A DNA stretch of 64,000 nt. It comes from Ignavibacteria bacterium. GTDB taxonomy: Bacteria > Bacteroidota > Ignavibacteria > Tepidaquicellales > Tepidaquicellaceae. The translations under genes were made by a program, and so were the position numbers. Below the pieces are notes generated by a model, which had not been told where the DNA came from, searched no databases, and worked only from the letters and a program-made list of their open reading frames with translations. How positions within the stretch are numbered: the first letter of the stretch is position 1; each line of letters begins with the position of its first letter. The stretch spans positions 62,001-126,000 of the forward strand of contig JADJWZ010000040.1 in assembly GCA_016716125.1 (NCBI GenBank). Direction: 5' to 3'. Positions 16,343 through 25,531 of the stretch are shown here, one piece after another.

Positions 16343-17782
16343 TCAGGGATTTCTTTTTAACCTTACAGAAAACGCGCCGTCTATTTTATTTACATGAGGA
16401 AATAATTCAATGCATCCATTTTGATTAACTACATTGCTATCAACAAAATTTGAGGCATCTTCAATTTTAAAGGCCGGGTTTTTACTTAAAAACATATCCA
16501 CAACATCTGCATTTTCCTCAGTTTCGGTAGTACAGGTACTGTATATAATTACTCCGTTATCTTTTAAATACTTAACTGCATCTTCAAGAATTTCAAGCTG
16601 CAGAGTCTGAAGTTTCAGTATATCTTCAGGTTCACGTTTCCATTTAATATCCGGTTTTTTCGAAAGTACTCCAAGACCTGAGCATGGCGCATCAACCAGT
16701 ATTTTATCAGCTTTACCGATCAATGACTCTTTCAATTCCGTAGTTTCGGGATTACATACATCATCGTGAATAAATGTTACATTTTTCACTCCAAGTCTTT
16801 TCATATTTGTCTTCATTACTTCCGCTCTGGATAAATATTTTTCAACAGCTATAATTTCACCTTCATTTCCCATAAGTTCTGAAATGTGAGAAGTTTTACC
16901 GCCCGGAGCAGCACACAGATCAATTATAAATTCATCTTTTTTTGGATCGATAAGTTCTGATACAAGACCAGCGCTTTCATCCTGAATGGAAAAAAATCCC
17001 TGCTTAAACACTTCTTCCGTAAAAAGTTTTGACATGGATTTGGTAGAAAAAAAGTTATCAAGGTATTTCCCTTTTTTATAAAACAGATTTTTTTCTTTGA
17101 GAAAATTTTCGAATTCATCAGTTGATATCTTCAGGTTATTGACTCTCAAAGTCATTACAGGCCGTCTGTTATTTTCTTCACAGAGTTTTACTGCTTCGTC
17201 AAATCCGAATCTGTTTATCCATCTTCTTACCATCCAGTTTGGATGAGACTGTACGATACCAAGATAGTTTACCTCATCAATTTCTCTTGTAGGCCAGACA
17301 AGATTTTCGAGAGTCCTGATTATGGTCCTAAGCAGTCCGTTAACAACTCCTGCATGTTTCTCGCCATGAATTCGTTTTATAAACTCAACTGCTTCATTTA
17401 CGGCTGCCGAGTAAGGTATTTTATTAAGAAAAAGTATCTGATAAAGTGCAACTCTCAGAGCATTTCTGACTTCAGGCAGACATTTCTCATAATTTCCCCT
17501 GTAAAAACCATTGAGAAACCAGTCAAGTCTTCTCATCCATCTTATTACTCCGTGAGATATTTCGTTAAGCAGAGCTTTATCAAAGTCATTGAGCAGGTCA
17601 TTTTTTAATTCAGCATCAATGAGCTTTTCAAGATAGGAATCGGTCCTTTCGCATCTGCACAGGATTTTCACTGTGCATGATCTTGCATCTTCAAATAGAT
17701 TTTTAGAGTAAATTTTTTCTTCGGAAGAAGAACCGTTTTTACGGTTCATACTGGAAAGTGAATCAAGTTTCTGATTGTCCAT
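16343..17782 (-). CDS. rsmB: 16S rRNA cytosine-C5 methyltransferase RsmB (NusB + SAM domains)
   Basis: SAM-dependent enzyme making m5C in 16S rRNA. 479 residues: a poorly conserved N-terminal leader (about 1-28), a NusB-like RNA-binding domain (ARSCTVKILCRCERTDSYLEKLI...NEISHGVIRWMRRLDWFL), then the methyltransferase core with SAM motif DLCAAPGGKTSHISELM, KILVDAPCSGLGVLSKKPDIKW (motif IV Cys) and IIYSTCTTETEENADVV (catalytic Cys in motif VI). Both catalytic cysteines are present. It is convergent with the phoH-like gene with zero spacing. Confidence 0.94.
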   Translation of the reverse strand: MDNQKLDSLSSMNRKNGSSSEEKIYSKNLFEDARSCTVKILCRCERTDSYLEKLIDAELKNDLLNDFDKALLNEISHGVIRWMRRLDWFLNGFYRGNYEKCLPEVRNALRVALYQILFLNKIPYSAAVNEAVEFIKRIHGEKHAGVVNGLLRTIIRTLENLVWPTREIDEVNYLGIVQSHPNWMVRRWINRFGFDEAVKLCEENNRRPVMTLRVNNLKISTDEFENFLKEKNLFYKKGKYLDNFFSTKSMSKLFTEEVFKQGFFSIQDESAGLVSELIDPKKDEFIIDLCAAPGGKTSHISELMGNEGEIIAVEKYLSRAEVMKTNMKRLGVKNVTFIHDDVCNPETTELKESLIGKADKILVDAPCSGLGVLSKKPDIKWKREPEDILKLQTLQLEILEDAVKYLKDNGVIIYSTCTTETEENADVVDMFLSKNPAFKIEDASNFVDSNVVNQNGCIELFPHVNKIDGAFSVRLKRNP

Positions 17783-17891
17783 TTATAATTTCAAAGGTAC
17801 TTTGGTTTCTAAAGTTTTAAAATAAATATTACAATTCAGTTTTGAAATGTAATATTTAATGTAAGAGATGATTAAGCGTTTGGAATCCTGT

Positions 17892-19917
17892 TCAATCCTT
17901 TTCCGGATCAAAAAAATTCTCAACAATCTCAATCTCGCATTCATCTAATGAATTTATAAAATATTTACCATAAGATTTTGTAATGATCCTGCTGTCTAAA
18001 ATTGCAATTATCCCCTGATCATTCCTGTGTCTGATAAGTCTTCCGATTCCCTGTCTGAATTTTAAAATCGCTTCCGGCAGTGAATACTCATTGAAACTGT
18101 TACCTCCGCGTTTTTCTATATATTCCATTTTTGCCTGAACTACAGGGTGGTCAGGAACCTGGAACGGCAGTCTTGTAATAATTAAATTACTCAATGCTTC
18201 ACCCGGAACATCAACGCCCATCCAGAAGCTGTCAAGACCAAACAGTACAGAATTTATATCCGATTTAAATTTATCAAGAAGCATATTACGGGAAACTCCG
18301 GGATCTGTATGAGAAGTTCAATATCATGTTTACTGAATTCTTCTTCAAGCTCTTTACCGATTTTCCTTAACAGAGTGCCGTTTGTAAAAAGAACAAGCGC
18401 TTTGCCGCTCGTCATTAATGTAAAATGACTGATCCATTTTTTTAAAATATCAGAATACAAATCGGTACTCTCTTTTCCCGGTTCAGGGATATTTTTTGGG
18501 ATCAGAATTTTTACCTGCCTGTAAAAATCAAAAGGAGATTCGAGCTTGACTTCGTTTAACTTTTCAGCTCCAAGCCGTTTTCTGAAGTAATCGAAATTAC
18601 TGTTTATTGTCAGTGTTGCGCTTGTAAGCACTGATGTATTATTATCGCGGAAAATATTTTCTCTGAAAAATTCCGATACATCCACAGGAGATGAGCAAAT
18701 AGAAACATTTGAATCAGGTTTTATAGAAGACAATTCCGTCCAGTAAACAAAGTCTTCATCTTTATCATTTTTTTTCTGATTAATGAAATCATCAAGTACA
18801 TAATTGAATTCAGAAAATCTTGTGATAAACTCATTTAGTTCATTTTCCTGCGCATCATCTTTACACACCGGACGAAGCGCCCGCAGATCATTCAGCATAC
18901 TGTCCAGTTCCGGCTTTAAGATATTTTCCGTAATATTTTTTTCATAAACCCTGGCTGTGAGTTTATTCTGACGGTTTTCTTTTTCATCAAACATCTGCTT
19001 ACGGAGAGTATAAAAGAACTGCTGATTCAGATCCAGTAAATTTTGAATTTTCATCTGAATATGAAATGACGGCAGAGTAAGAAGGAAACCCTTTTTTTTA
19101 TTCTGATTATAAAGTCTGATCAAATGGTATTTGAGTTTTCCCTGGAGATCGATGGTGAAATATGATCTGTCGCTACCTGTTCTATAGTATGAGCTTCGTC
19201 AAAAATTATAAAGTCATTATTATAAAGATATCCTTCCCTTTCTTCCGAGATCCCGTCAAACAGCGTAAAAAAAAGATGATGGTTTACAATTATTACATCG
19301 GAATCCGCCAGTTCTTTCTTTGCTCTCTGATAAAAGCATTTTGTATTTTCGCTGCCGCATGTTTTCAGCGTGCAAATTCCTCTTTCAGAGCAAACGGAAT
19401 TCCATACATTTTCATTTACTGTAAAGTTCAGATCGGATCGCGTTCCGTCTTTAGTTTCTCTTGACCATCTGTAAAGCATTTCAAGATTCAGCTGTTCTTC
19501 TGTTTCGAAAAGGGTATTGGAAGATTCCATTGCTCTTGCAAGTCTTTTGGGACACAGATAATTATTTCTACCTTTTAAGATCCCGGCTTTGAATTCTACA
19601 GGCAGCACTTTCTGAAGAAACGGAATATCCTTATTAAGCAGCTGCTCCTGAAGATTTATAGTGTATGTAGAAACAATTACTTTCTTATTATTTTTTTTTG
19701 CAAAATAAATTGAAGGGACAAGATATGCGAAACTTTTTCCAATACCTGTAGGTGCTTCTATGAAAATATGTTTTTTATTCTCAAGCGTTTCAAAAATATA
19801 ATTCGACATTGACTCCTGAGAAAAGCGGTATTCATAATTTTCAAAATGCTCAGAGAGAATTCCCGTCTCCGAGAAAAATTCATTTATGGCTTTTAAAATT
19901 AAATCAGTTTCCGTCAA
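17892..19917 (-). pseudogene. DinG/XPD-like ATP-dependent DNA helicase, broken by two frameshifts
   Basis: Superfamily 2 helicase with Fe-S cysteines, read in three frames. Part 1 (from 19917): Walker A IFIEAPTGIGKSFAYLVP, cysteines within CPKRLARAM, CSERGICTLKTCG and CFYQRAKKEL, and DEAH box FIIFDEAHTIEQVA. Part 2 (to about 18254): SVLTSATLTINSNFDYFRKRLG. Part 3 (to 17892): SFWMGVDVPGEALSNLIITRLPF and the motif VI-like FRQGIGRLIRH. One A missing near 19136-19139 (T run on + strand) and one base missing near 18305 account for both breaks; adding them back gives one continuous protein of about 670 residues. All motifs are intact, so sequence error is more likely than decay. Confidence 0.88.
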
Positions 19918-19987
19918 TTGATATGAATTGTTTATTAAACAAATCTTTAAAATCTTGACAAGTTATTTATAGAATTACTCATATAAA

Positions 19988-20536
19988 ATGCGAAAACTTA
20001 CTCACTCTGAAATTGAAGCAAACAGAAAAAAGCCGGATGAGATCAATAACTATGTAAGAAATCCAATCTATGTATTGTGTGACAATATCCGCAGTATATT
20101 TAATGTCGGCGCGATTTTCAGAACCTCAGACGCAGCATTTATCGAAAAGCTTTATCTTACCGGCTATACGCCTTATCCGCCGAGAAATGAAATTGAAAAA
20201 GTCGCGCTTGGAGCTACAGAGACAGTTCCGTGGGAATATTTCAAAGATCCCGTAGAGATCATTTTGAAACTGAAGAAAAATAATATTAAAATAGCAGTGC
20301 TCGAGATCACTGATGATCAGAATCTCATATGGAATGTAAAAGCAGAGCAGTTCCCGATTTGCTTAGTCCTGGGGAATGAAATAAACGGAGTATCAAAGGA
20401 AATTATTGATCTTGCTGACCTGTCCTTTGAAATTCCAATGCTGGGAATGAAACAGTCGCTGAATGTTTCTGTCGCATACGGAATAGCAGTATATGAAATG
20501 GTCAGGGAATTAAAATACACTGATATTGCATTATAA
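19988..20536 (+). CDS. SpoU-family (TrmH-like) RNA 2'-O-methyltransferase
   Basis: Knotted SPOUT methyltransferase of 182 residues. Motif 1 NIRSIFNVGAIFRTSDA with the catalytic Arg/Asn (about 32-48), motif 2 CLVLGNEINGVSKEIIDLAD and motif 3 IPMLGMKQSLNVSVAYGIAVYE are all intact. It lacks the N-terminal substrate-binding extension of RlmB, so it is a minimal TrmH/TrmL-type enzyme. Whether the target is tRNA or rRNA cannot be told from sequence. A TTGACA box sits at 19955-19960 in the short divergent interval with the helicase gene, but no convincing -10 was assigned. Confidence 0.9.
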   Translation: MRKLTHSEIEANRKKPDEINNYVRNPIYVLCDNIRSIFNVGAIFRTSDAAFIEKLYLTGYTPYPPRNEIEKVALGATETVPWEYFKDPVEIILKLKKNNIKIAVLEITDDQNLIWNVKAEQFPICLVLGNEINGVSKEIIDLADLSFEIPMLGMKQSLNVSVAYGIAVYEMVRELKYTDIAL

Positions 20537-20585
20537 ATGTCATTGACATTTCAAGCTAGAAATCAGAATTTTAAAAAAATTTATT

Positions 20586-21089
20586 ATGAAAAAAATCACA
20601 ACCGCTATTTTATTAATCTTCATATTCAGCAGTATATCATCAGCTCAATACAAAGGATATGATGACAAAAACCCGAAGTATAAAACCAATTCTAATAATC
20701 TGCTGTTCGGATTTATAAATCCTAATAATTTTTCGATGAATCATTCTTTCAATGTTTCGATGATCACAACCGGAACCGGAAATGTTTCTGTTACTTCCTA
20801 TATAAATTCAATGAATTACAGGATATCCGATAAACTCAATATCAGCGCAGATGTTAAATTCCAGTATTCACCTTATGCTTCATCCATATATGGTAAAGGA
20901 GCATCAAACTCACTTCAGAATGATCTTTCCGGCATATCATTATCAAGAGCTTCTCTTAATTATAAGATCTCTGAAAATTCATTTATTAATGTTGAGTTCA
21001 GACAATATGATCAGAGTGATTATTTAAATAATTTCAACAATCATTATTATAATCCTTTTATTAGTAATCGGGGATATTACGGATATTAA
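20586..21089 (+). CDS. Small exported protein, possibly beta-barrel
   Basis: 167 residues, signal peptide 1-20 (cleavage near SSAQ). The mature part has alternating hydrophobic/polar strands (NHSFNVSMITTGTGNVSVTSYINSM, LNISADVKFQYSPYA, NYKISENSFINVEFRQYD) and an aromatic Tyr/Asn-rich tail ending RGYYGY. No family is recognised. The strand pattern is compatible with a small outer-membrane barrel or barrel fragment. It is followed by a strong terminator. Start ATG 20586. Confidence 0.65.
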   Translation: MKKITTAILLIFIFSSISSAQYKGYDDKNPKYKTNSNNLLFGFINPNNFSMNHSFNVSMITTGTGNVSVTSYINSMNYRISDKLNISADVKFQYSPYASSIYGKGASNSLQNDLSGISLSRASLNYKISENSFINVEFRQYDQSDYLNNFNNHYYNPFISNRGYYGY

Positions 21090-21133
21090 AGAAAGTTTTA
21101 AGGCAGAAAATTTATTTTATAAATTTTATAATT

Positions 21134-21165
21134 CCGAAAGTAGTTTTTACTTTCGGTTTTTTTTT
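21134..21165 (+). terminator. Intrinsic terminator just upstream of the LytR_C gene
   Basis: CCGAAAGTA and TACTTTCGG form a perfect 9-bp stem with a 5-base loop and a 9-base T tail. It ends five bases before the GTG start at 21171, leaving no room for a separate promoter downstream of it. Confidence 0.85.
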
Positions 21166-21170
21166 GAAGA

Positions 21171-21641
21171 GTGAACAAAAGCATTTTTAATTACATACTT
21201 AACGGGATAATTATTTTATTTCTTGTCTTTGTCATTTATCTTGGATTTTCTTTTGTAAACAATTCATTGAAATCAGATAAAAAAGTTGATGTAATAACAG
21301 ATACTGCAAAGACTCTGACAAATCAGCCTAATCTGACAATACAGCTTGACGTTCAGAACGGAACCGGTGAAAATGGAATAGCAGCGGTATTTACGGAATA
21401 CCTGAGAAAGAACGGCGTGGATGTTGTAGAGTCCGGAAATTTTACGGCGGATGATCAGGAAAGAACTGTTATAATTGACCGTATCGGTGATAACTTAAAA
21501 GCAAAAAGAGTAGCGTCAATACTGGGATTAAGCAGCCGTAATATAATTCAACAGATCAATAACAGTTTATACCTCGACGTAACAGTTGTAATCGGAAAAG
21601 ATTTTAAAGAACTCAAACCTTATACAGATCAAAGAAAATAA
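21171..21641 (+). CDS. Membrane-anchored LytR C-terminal-domain protein
   Basis: 156 residues: one N-terminal transmembrane helix (about 8-30) and a periplasmic LytR_C domain (LTIQLDVQNGTGENGIAAVFTEYLRKNGVDVVESGNF...VASILGLSSRNIIQQINNSLYLDVTVVIGKDF). This domain is found C-terminal to LytR-CpsA-Psr cell-wall ligases and as a stand-alone protein next to rsfS in the Bacteroidetes/Chlorobi group. Its role is unknown. GTG start at 21171. rsfS begins four bases after the stop, so the two are probably cotranscribed, with pdxA as third gene. Confidence 0.82.
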   Translation: MNKSIFNYILNGIIILFLVFVIYLGFSFVNNSLKSDKKVDVITDTAKTLTNQPNLTIQLDVQNGTGENGIAAVFTEYLRKNGVDVVESGNFTADDQERTVIIDRIGDNLKAKRVASILGLSSRNIIQQINNSLYLDVTVVIGKDFKELKPYTDQRK

Positions 21642-21644
21642 AAT

Positions 21645-22010
21645 ATGGATTCAAAAAAATTAGCCGCAAAGCTTGCAGACATGATCCTTCAAAAAAAGGG
21701 TTTGGATATTTTGATTTTAGACCTGAGAAAACTTACCAATGTAACTGATTTTTTTGTAATTGGTACAGCATCATCCGACACGCAGGTAAAGGCGATTGCA
21801 GATTTCATTAAAGAGGAAACAGGGAAGATAGATGAAAGCCCATGGCATAAAGAAGGGTACTCCAATCTTAAGTGGGTGTTGATGGATTTTGTAAATGTGG
21901 TTGTGCATATTTTTCTTGAAGACTCAAGGAAGTTTTATAATCTGGAAGGTTTATGGGCTGATGCAGAAATTAAGGAAGTCAGCGATGAAGAGTTAAATGA
22001 AAAGAAATAA
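21645..22010 (+). CDS. rsfS: Ribosomal silencing factor RsfS (Iojap/YbeB)
   Basis: 121-residue RsfS family protein that binds uL14 and blocks subunit joining in starvation. Seen: KKGLDILILDLRKLTNVTDFFVIGTASSDTQVKAIADFI, then SPWHKEGYSNLKWVLMDFVNVVVHIFLEDSRKFYNLEGLWADA, which is the full signature. Length is typical. The stop region overlaps the pdxA start by 14 bases. Confidence 0.96.
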   Translation: MDSKKLAAKLADMILQKKGLDILILDLRKLTNVTDFFVIGTASSDTQVKAIADFIKEETGKIDESPWHKEGYSNLKWVLMDFVNVVVHIFLEDSRKFYNLEGLWADAEIKEVSDEELNEKK

Positions 22011-22992
22011 ACCAAAAATAATCCTCACTACAGGAGATCCGAACGGAATTGGTCCTGAAATAATTCTCAAAATATTCAGTGATAAAAAATTTTTATCCGG
22101 TTATGATCTTTACATTTCCGGCCACAGGAAAATTTTTAATTTTTATTCCGCGCTTTACGGAATCGAAAACATACCTTCCGAAAGAATAATAAATATTCCA
22201 TATCCGATATCATTTAAAATAACTCCGGGAAAGATAAACGGTAAAGCAGGTAAATTATCCGGAGATTCAGTACTTGCATCCGCAAAGTTATGTTTGGAAG
22301 GAAAGTTTGATGCAATGGTTACTCTTCCCTTGTCAAAGGAAGCTCTTAATCTCGGCGGCTACAATTTTCCGGGACATACAGAATTTCTGAAAAAAATTAC
22401 CGTATCAGATAATGCAGTAATGATCCTTTCTTCTGAAAAATTTTCAGTAGCTCTTTTGACCGGACATATTCCAGTAAAAAATATTTCTAAAGAGCTTTCT
22501 AAAAAATTTAAATCAGAAGAACTTTTCAGCAGAATAATTACAATTAATAATTCTCTTGTCAGGGATTTCGGAATTAAATCACCAACGATCGGCATTCTGT
22601 CATTAAATCCGCATGCTGGTGATGGTGGTCTCCTCGGAAAGGAAGAAGATGAAATTATAATTCCAATAATTGAGCAGATGAATGATGCAGGCTTTAAACT
22701 ACGCGGTCCCTATGCCTCTGACGCTTATTTTGCTAACAGTATGTATAAGAAGTTCAGTATTACAGCAGCAATGTTTCATGATCAGGGATTGATCCCGTTT
22801 AAAATGATGTCATTCGGAAAAGGAGTAAATTTTACTGCAGGGTTAAATATTATCCGGACTTCACCTGATCACGGAACTGCATTTGACATTGCCGGTTATG
22901 GAAAGGCAAACACGGAAAGTACAAAATATGCAATTAAAACAGCTGCAGCTTTAGCAAAGAAAAAATCAGATCATCTGTTTACAAGAAACTGA
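21997..22992 (+). CDS. pdxA: 4-hydroxythreonine-4-phosphate dehydrogenase
   Basis: NAD-dependent oxidation and decarboxylation of 4-phosphohydroxy-L-threonine in the DXP-dependent pyridoxal phosphate pathway. 331 residues. Seen: TTGDPNGIGPEII at the N-terminus, metal-binding histidines in FPGHTEFL, NPHAGDGGLLGKEE and MFHDQGLIPFKMM, and the C-terminal RTSPDHGTAFDIAGYGKANTES. All catalytic histidines are present. It overlaps rsfS by 14 bases, and its 3' end overlaps the convergent TPR gene by 22 bases. Confidence 0.96.
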   Translation: MKRNKPKIILTTGDPNGIGPEIILKIFSDKKFLSGYDLYISGHRKIFNFYSALYGIENIPSERIINIPYPISFKITPGKINGKAGKLSGDSVLASAKLCLEGKFDAMVTLPLSKEALNLGGYNFPGHTEFLKKITVSDNAVMILSSEKFSVALLTGHIPVKNISKELSKKFKSEELFSRIITINNSLVRDFGIKSPTIGILSLNPHAGDGGLLGKEEDEIIIPIIEQMNDAGFKLRGPYASDAYFANSMYKKFSITAAMFHDQGLIPFKMMSFGKGVNFTAGLNIIRTSPDHGTAFDIAGYGKANTESTKYAIKTAAALAKKKSDHLFTRN

Positions 22993-24386
22993 AGAAGTTT
23001 TTTCCAGTCATTATCGAGATCATATTCAAATCTGTCAGAAGGATTTAGTTCAAAAGCTTTTTCCACCATTTCAATTCCTGACTCAGTGTTTTCCTTCATA
23101 AAATAAATTTTGGCTTTCTCGTAATACGGTTCATGCCAGTCCGGATTTAATTTAATTGCTTTATCAAAAGCTTTCATGGATAAAGTCAGATTTTTTGCAT
23201 CAAATAATGCGCAGCCGTAATCATACCACGCGTCATAATTTTTTTCATCAAGCTTTACAACCATTGAATAACTTTTCACAGCATCATCGACTTTGCCGAG
23301 AGCGTGTTCCGCATCAGCTTTAAGATACCAGATCTCAGAATAGTCTTTACAAAGAATTATAGCTGAATTAAAATCTTCAATCGCTTTATCATAACTGCCG
23401 AAATTAAAATAGCAATTTCCTCTGCCGTAATATGATTCGTAATTATAATGATCTGCTTTAATAGCTTCTGAAAAATAACTGACAGCTGTATCGAAATCTC
23501 CGAGCTCTTCATAAGCATTACCCAGATTGTGTAAAGTAAACGGATCATCTTTCTTCAGTTCAAGGGACTTCAGATAGCACTCAATTGCTTTGTGTAATCT
23601 GCCGATCGAAGCGTAGGCGTTTCCGCAGTTATACCATGCAGAAGGAAAGTTACTTCTGAGAGCGAGACACATTTCATAACTCTCAATAGCTTTCAGAAAT
23701 TTTCCTGTTCTGTTTAAAACAATGCCTCTGTTATACCATGCGGTATAATTTAGCGGAGAATATTTCAGATGTTCATCATAAGCATTAATGGATTCACTCA
23801 GCATATCAAGAAAGTCAAAGCAATAACCGAGTTCATAATAAGCGTCCTTGTGTTCGCTGTTAATTTTCAGTACACTTTCAAAACATTCGGCAGCTTCCGT
23901 AAACTTTTCGAGTTTTTCATAAGTAAGTCCCATATTGAATAACGCATCAGGATTATACGGATCCATTTCAACAGCTTTAAGAAAGCAGCTTAATGCCTGA
24001 TCGTATTTTTCCAGATTATCCAGTGTGATACCTTTGTTAATGTAAATTTCTTTATCAGTGGGATCAAGGAGAATTGCTTTTTCGAAGTATTCGATCGCTT
24101 CCGAAAATTTTCCGAGACTGTCGAGTATTAAAGCTTTTTTATGCCATGCGTCTGTAGAGTAGGGGTAAATATCAAGGAGAACGTTTACATAGCTGAGTGC
24201 TTTTTCAAATTCATAATTATCAAAATAGAAATTTATTATTTCTTCGAGATTCTCGGCATCGAAATTATATTTCGCTTCTTCTTCGAGTTTTAATATTTTT
24301 TCAAGCTCTTCGCTTTTTTTATTCTTACTTTTTTCATTATCCGCTTCTTCATCTCCGAAAAAATCCAAATCGTCATAATCTTTCAC
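22971..24386 (-). CDS. Tetratricopeptide-repeat protein
   Basis: 471 residues. An acidic/lysine-rich N-terminus of about 45 residues (YDDLDFFGDEEADNEKSKNKK) is followed by roughly twelve consecutive TPR units of 34 residues (for example AWYNRGIVLNRTGKFLKAIESYEMCL, AWYNCGNAYASIGRLHKAIECYLKSL). There is no signal peptide or transmembrane helix, so it is a cytoplasmic protein-protein scaffold with unknown partner. The GTG start at 24386 is fixed by a GGAGG Shine-Dalgarno at 24391-24396 (minus strand). Its 3' end overlaps pdxA tail-to-tail. Confidence 0.9.
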   Translation of the reverse strand: MKDYDDLDFFGDEEADNEKSKNKKSEELEKILKLEEEAKYNFDAENLEEIINFYFDNYEFEKALSYVNVLLDIYPYSTDAWHKKALILDSLGKFSEAIEYFEKAILLDPTDKEIYINKGITLDNLEKYDQALSCFLKAVEMDPYNPDALFNMGLTYEKLEKFTEAAECFESVLKINSEHKDAYYELGYCFDFLDMLSESINAYDEHLKYSPLNYTAWYNRGIVLNRTGKFLKAIESYEMCLALRSNFPSAWYNCGNAYASIGRLHKAIECYLKSLELKKDDPFTLHNLGNAYEELGDFDTAVSYFSEAIKADHYNYESYYGRGNCYFNFGSYDKAIEDFNSAIILCKDYSEIWYLKADAEHALGKVDDAVKSYSMVVKLDEKNYDAWYDYGCALFDAKNLTLSMKAFDKAIKLNPDWHEPYYEKAKIYFMKENTESGIEMVEKAFELNPSDRFEYDLDNDWKKLLQFLVNR

Positions 24387-24533
24387 TTTTACCTCCAGGT
24401 TAAAATTATTACTTCAAAAATCTTTTTATGAAATTATATAAAAGTCTGTATTAAGTCAAGTAATTATTAGCTTAGGGAGAAATTTTTGGATAAAATATTT
24501 ATGGTCATAAGATTCGCATTAATTTTTCTGCCG

Positions 24534-24554
24534 GATACATTAATACAGTGTATC
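24534..24554. promoter_or_regulatory. Possible operator upstream of the crotonase gene
   Basis: GATACA, nine-base spacer, TGTATC: a symmetrical inverted repeat about 120 bases upstream of the crotonase start, in an interval without genes. The short arms make chance occurrence possible. Confidence 0.2.
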
Positions 24555-24673
24555 AATACAATTAATTATTCATTACGGTTAAATTAATTTTTTCAATGAA
24601 AAGTTTTTTGGATAAATACACTTGGTTAATATATTTATATTGATGTAAATTTTTTCAAATTAAATTAAATAAA

Positions 24674-25531
24674 TTGCCGGAAAATTTTCAGACTTATTTA
24701 CCTAAGAATCATAAATTCAGGAATATCCTTTACACTAAATCAGGATATAAATCCACTATCACCATTAACAGGGAAAAAAAATTAAACTGTCTGGATCTTC
24801 AGACAATTAATGAACTTACATTAGCGTTCAAGGATTCTTCATGGGATGATAATATTGCAGTAATTGTATTAACAGGAACAGGCAAAAGAGCTTTCTCTAC
24901 AGGCGCTGATCTTGATGAACAGCAGAAGTATTTTTTAAAAAATCCGAACGATTATTATAAATGGATGTATGAATTCATTCAGCTGCATGAAGTAATGAGA
25001 AATGCCGGAAAGCCGACGATAGCGAGACTTAACGGAATGGTTGTAGGCGGCGGTAATGAACTTAATATGAGCTGTGATCTTGCAGTCGCCGCCGACCATG
25101 TAATTATCAAACAGGTCGGAGCAGCAAGAGGAAGTGTCGCCGCCGCAGGCGCTACACAGTTCCTTCCGCTGATAGTAGGTGACAGACGCGCCCGGGAAAT
25201 TCTTTTTCTATGTGAAGACATTCCGGCAGCTAAAGCGCTTGACTGGGGACTTGTAAATCAGGTTGTTCCGTTCAGCGAACTTGATAAAGCTGTTGACATT
25301 CTTGCGGAAAAATTATTCAATAAACTTCCCGAATGTCTCAGATATACAAAGCAGCAGTTAAATTTCTGGAGAGACCTTTCATGGCATACTACAATAGGCA
25401 GTGCAAGAGACTGGCTTTCAATCCATAATCTTTCAGAGGAAGTGACCGAAGGTATTTCGGCTTTTAATGATAAAAGAAAAGTTAATTATAAAAAAATAAG
25501 ATCTGGCGGTAAGAAAAAAAGTAAGAGCTAA
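24674..25531 (+). CDS. Enoyl-CoA hydratase/isomerase (crotonase) family protein
   Basis: 285-residue crotonase-fold enzyme acting on an acyl-CoA thioester. Seen: INREKKLNCLDLQTINELTLAF, the first oxyanion-hole loop KRAFSTGADLDEQQ, IARLNGMVVGGGNELNMSCDLAVAAD (second oxyanion glycines), and ARGSVAAAGATQFLPLIVGDRRAREILFLCEDIPAAKALDWGLVNQVVP. Arg replaces the first catalytic Glu region of classical hydratases, so the reaction may differ (ring-opening hydratase or naphthoate-synthase-like relatives are possible). The substrate is not assigned. The start is TTG 24674, the only one upstream of the fold. Its 3' end overlaps the convergent Ppx/GppA gene by four bases. Confidence 0.85.
   Translation: MPENFQTYLPKNHKFRNILYTKSGYKSTITINREKKLNCLDLQTINELTLAFKDSSWDDNIAVIVLTGTGKRAFSTGADLDEQQKYFLKNPNDYYKWMYEFIQLHEVMRNAGKPTIARLNGMVVGGGNELNMSCDLAVAADHVIIKQVGAARGSVAAAGATQFLPLIVGDRRAREILFLCEDIPAAKALDWGLVNQVVPFSELDKAVDILAEKLFNKLPECLRYTKQQLNFWRDLSWHTTIGSARDWLSIHNLSEEVTEGISAFNDKRKVNYKKIRSGGKKKSKS

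Noticed and set aside
17243..17608. A 121-codon open frame antisense to rsmB
   Set aside because: Entirely inside the NusB-like region of rsmB, without any protein-like pattern.
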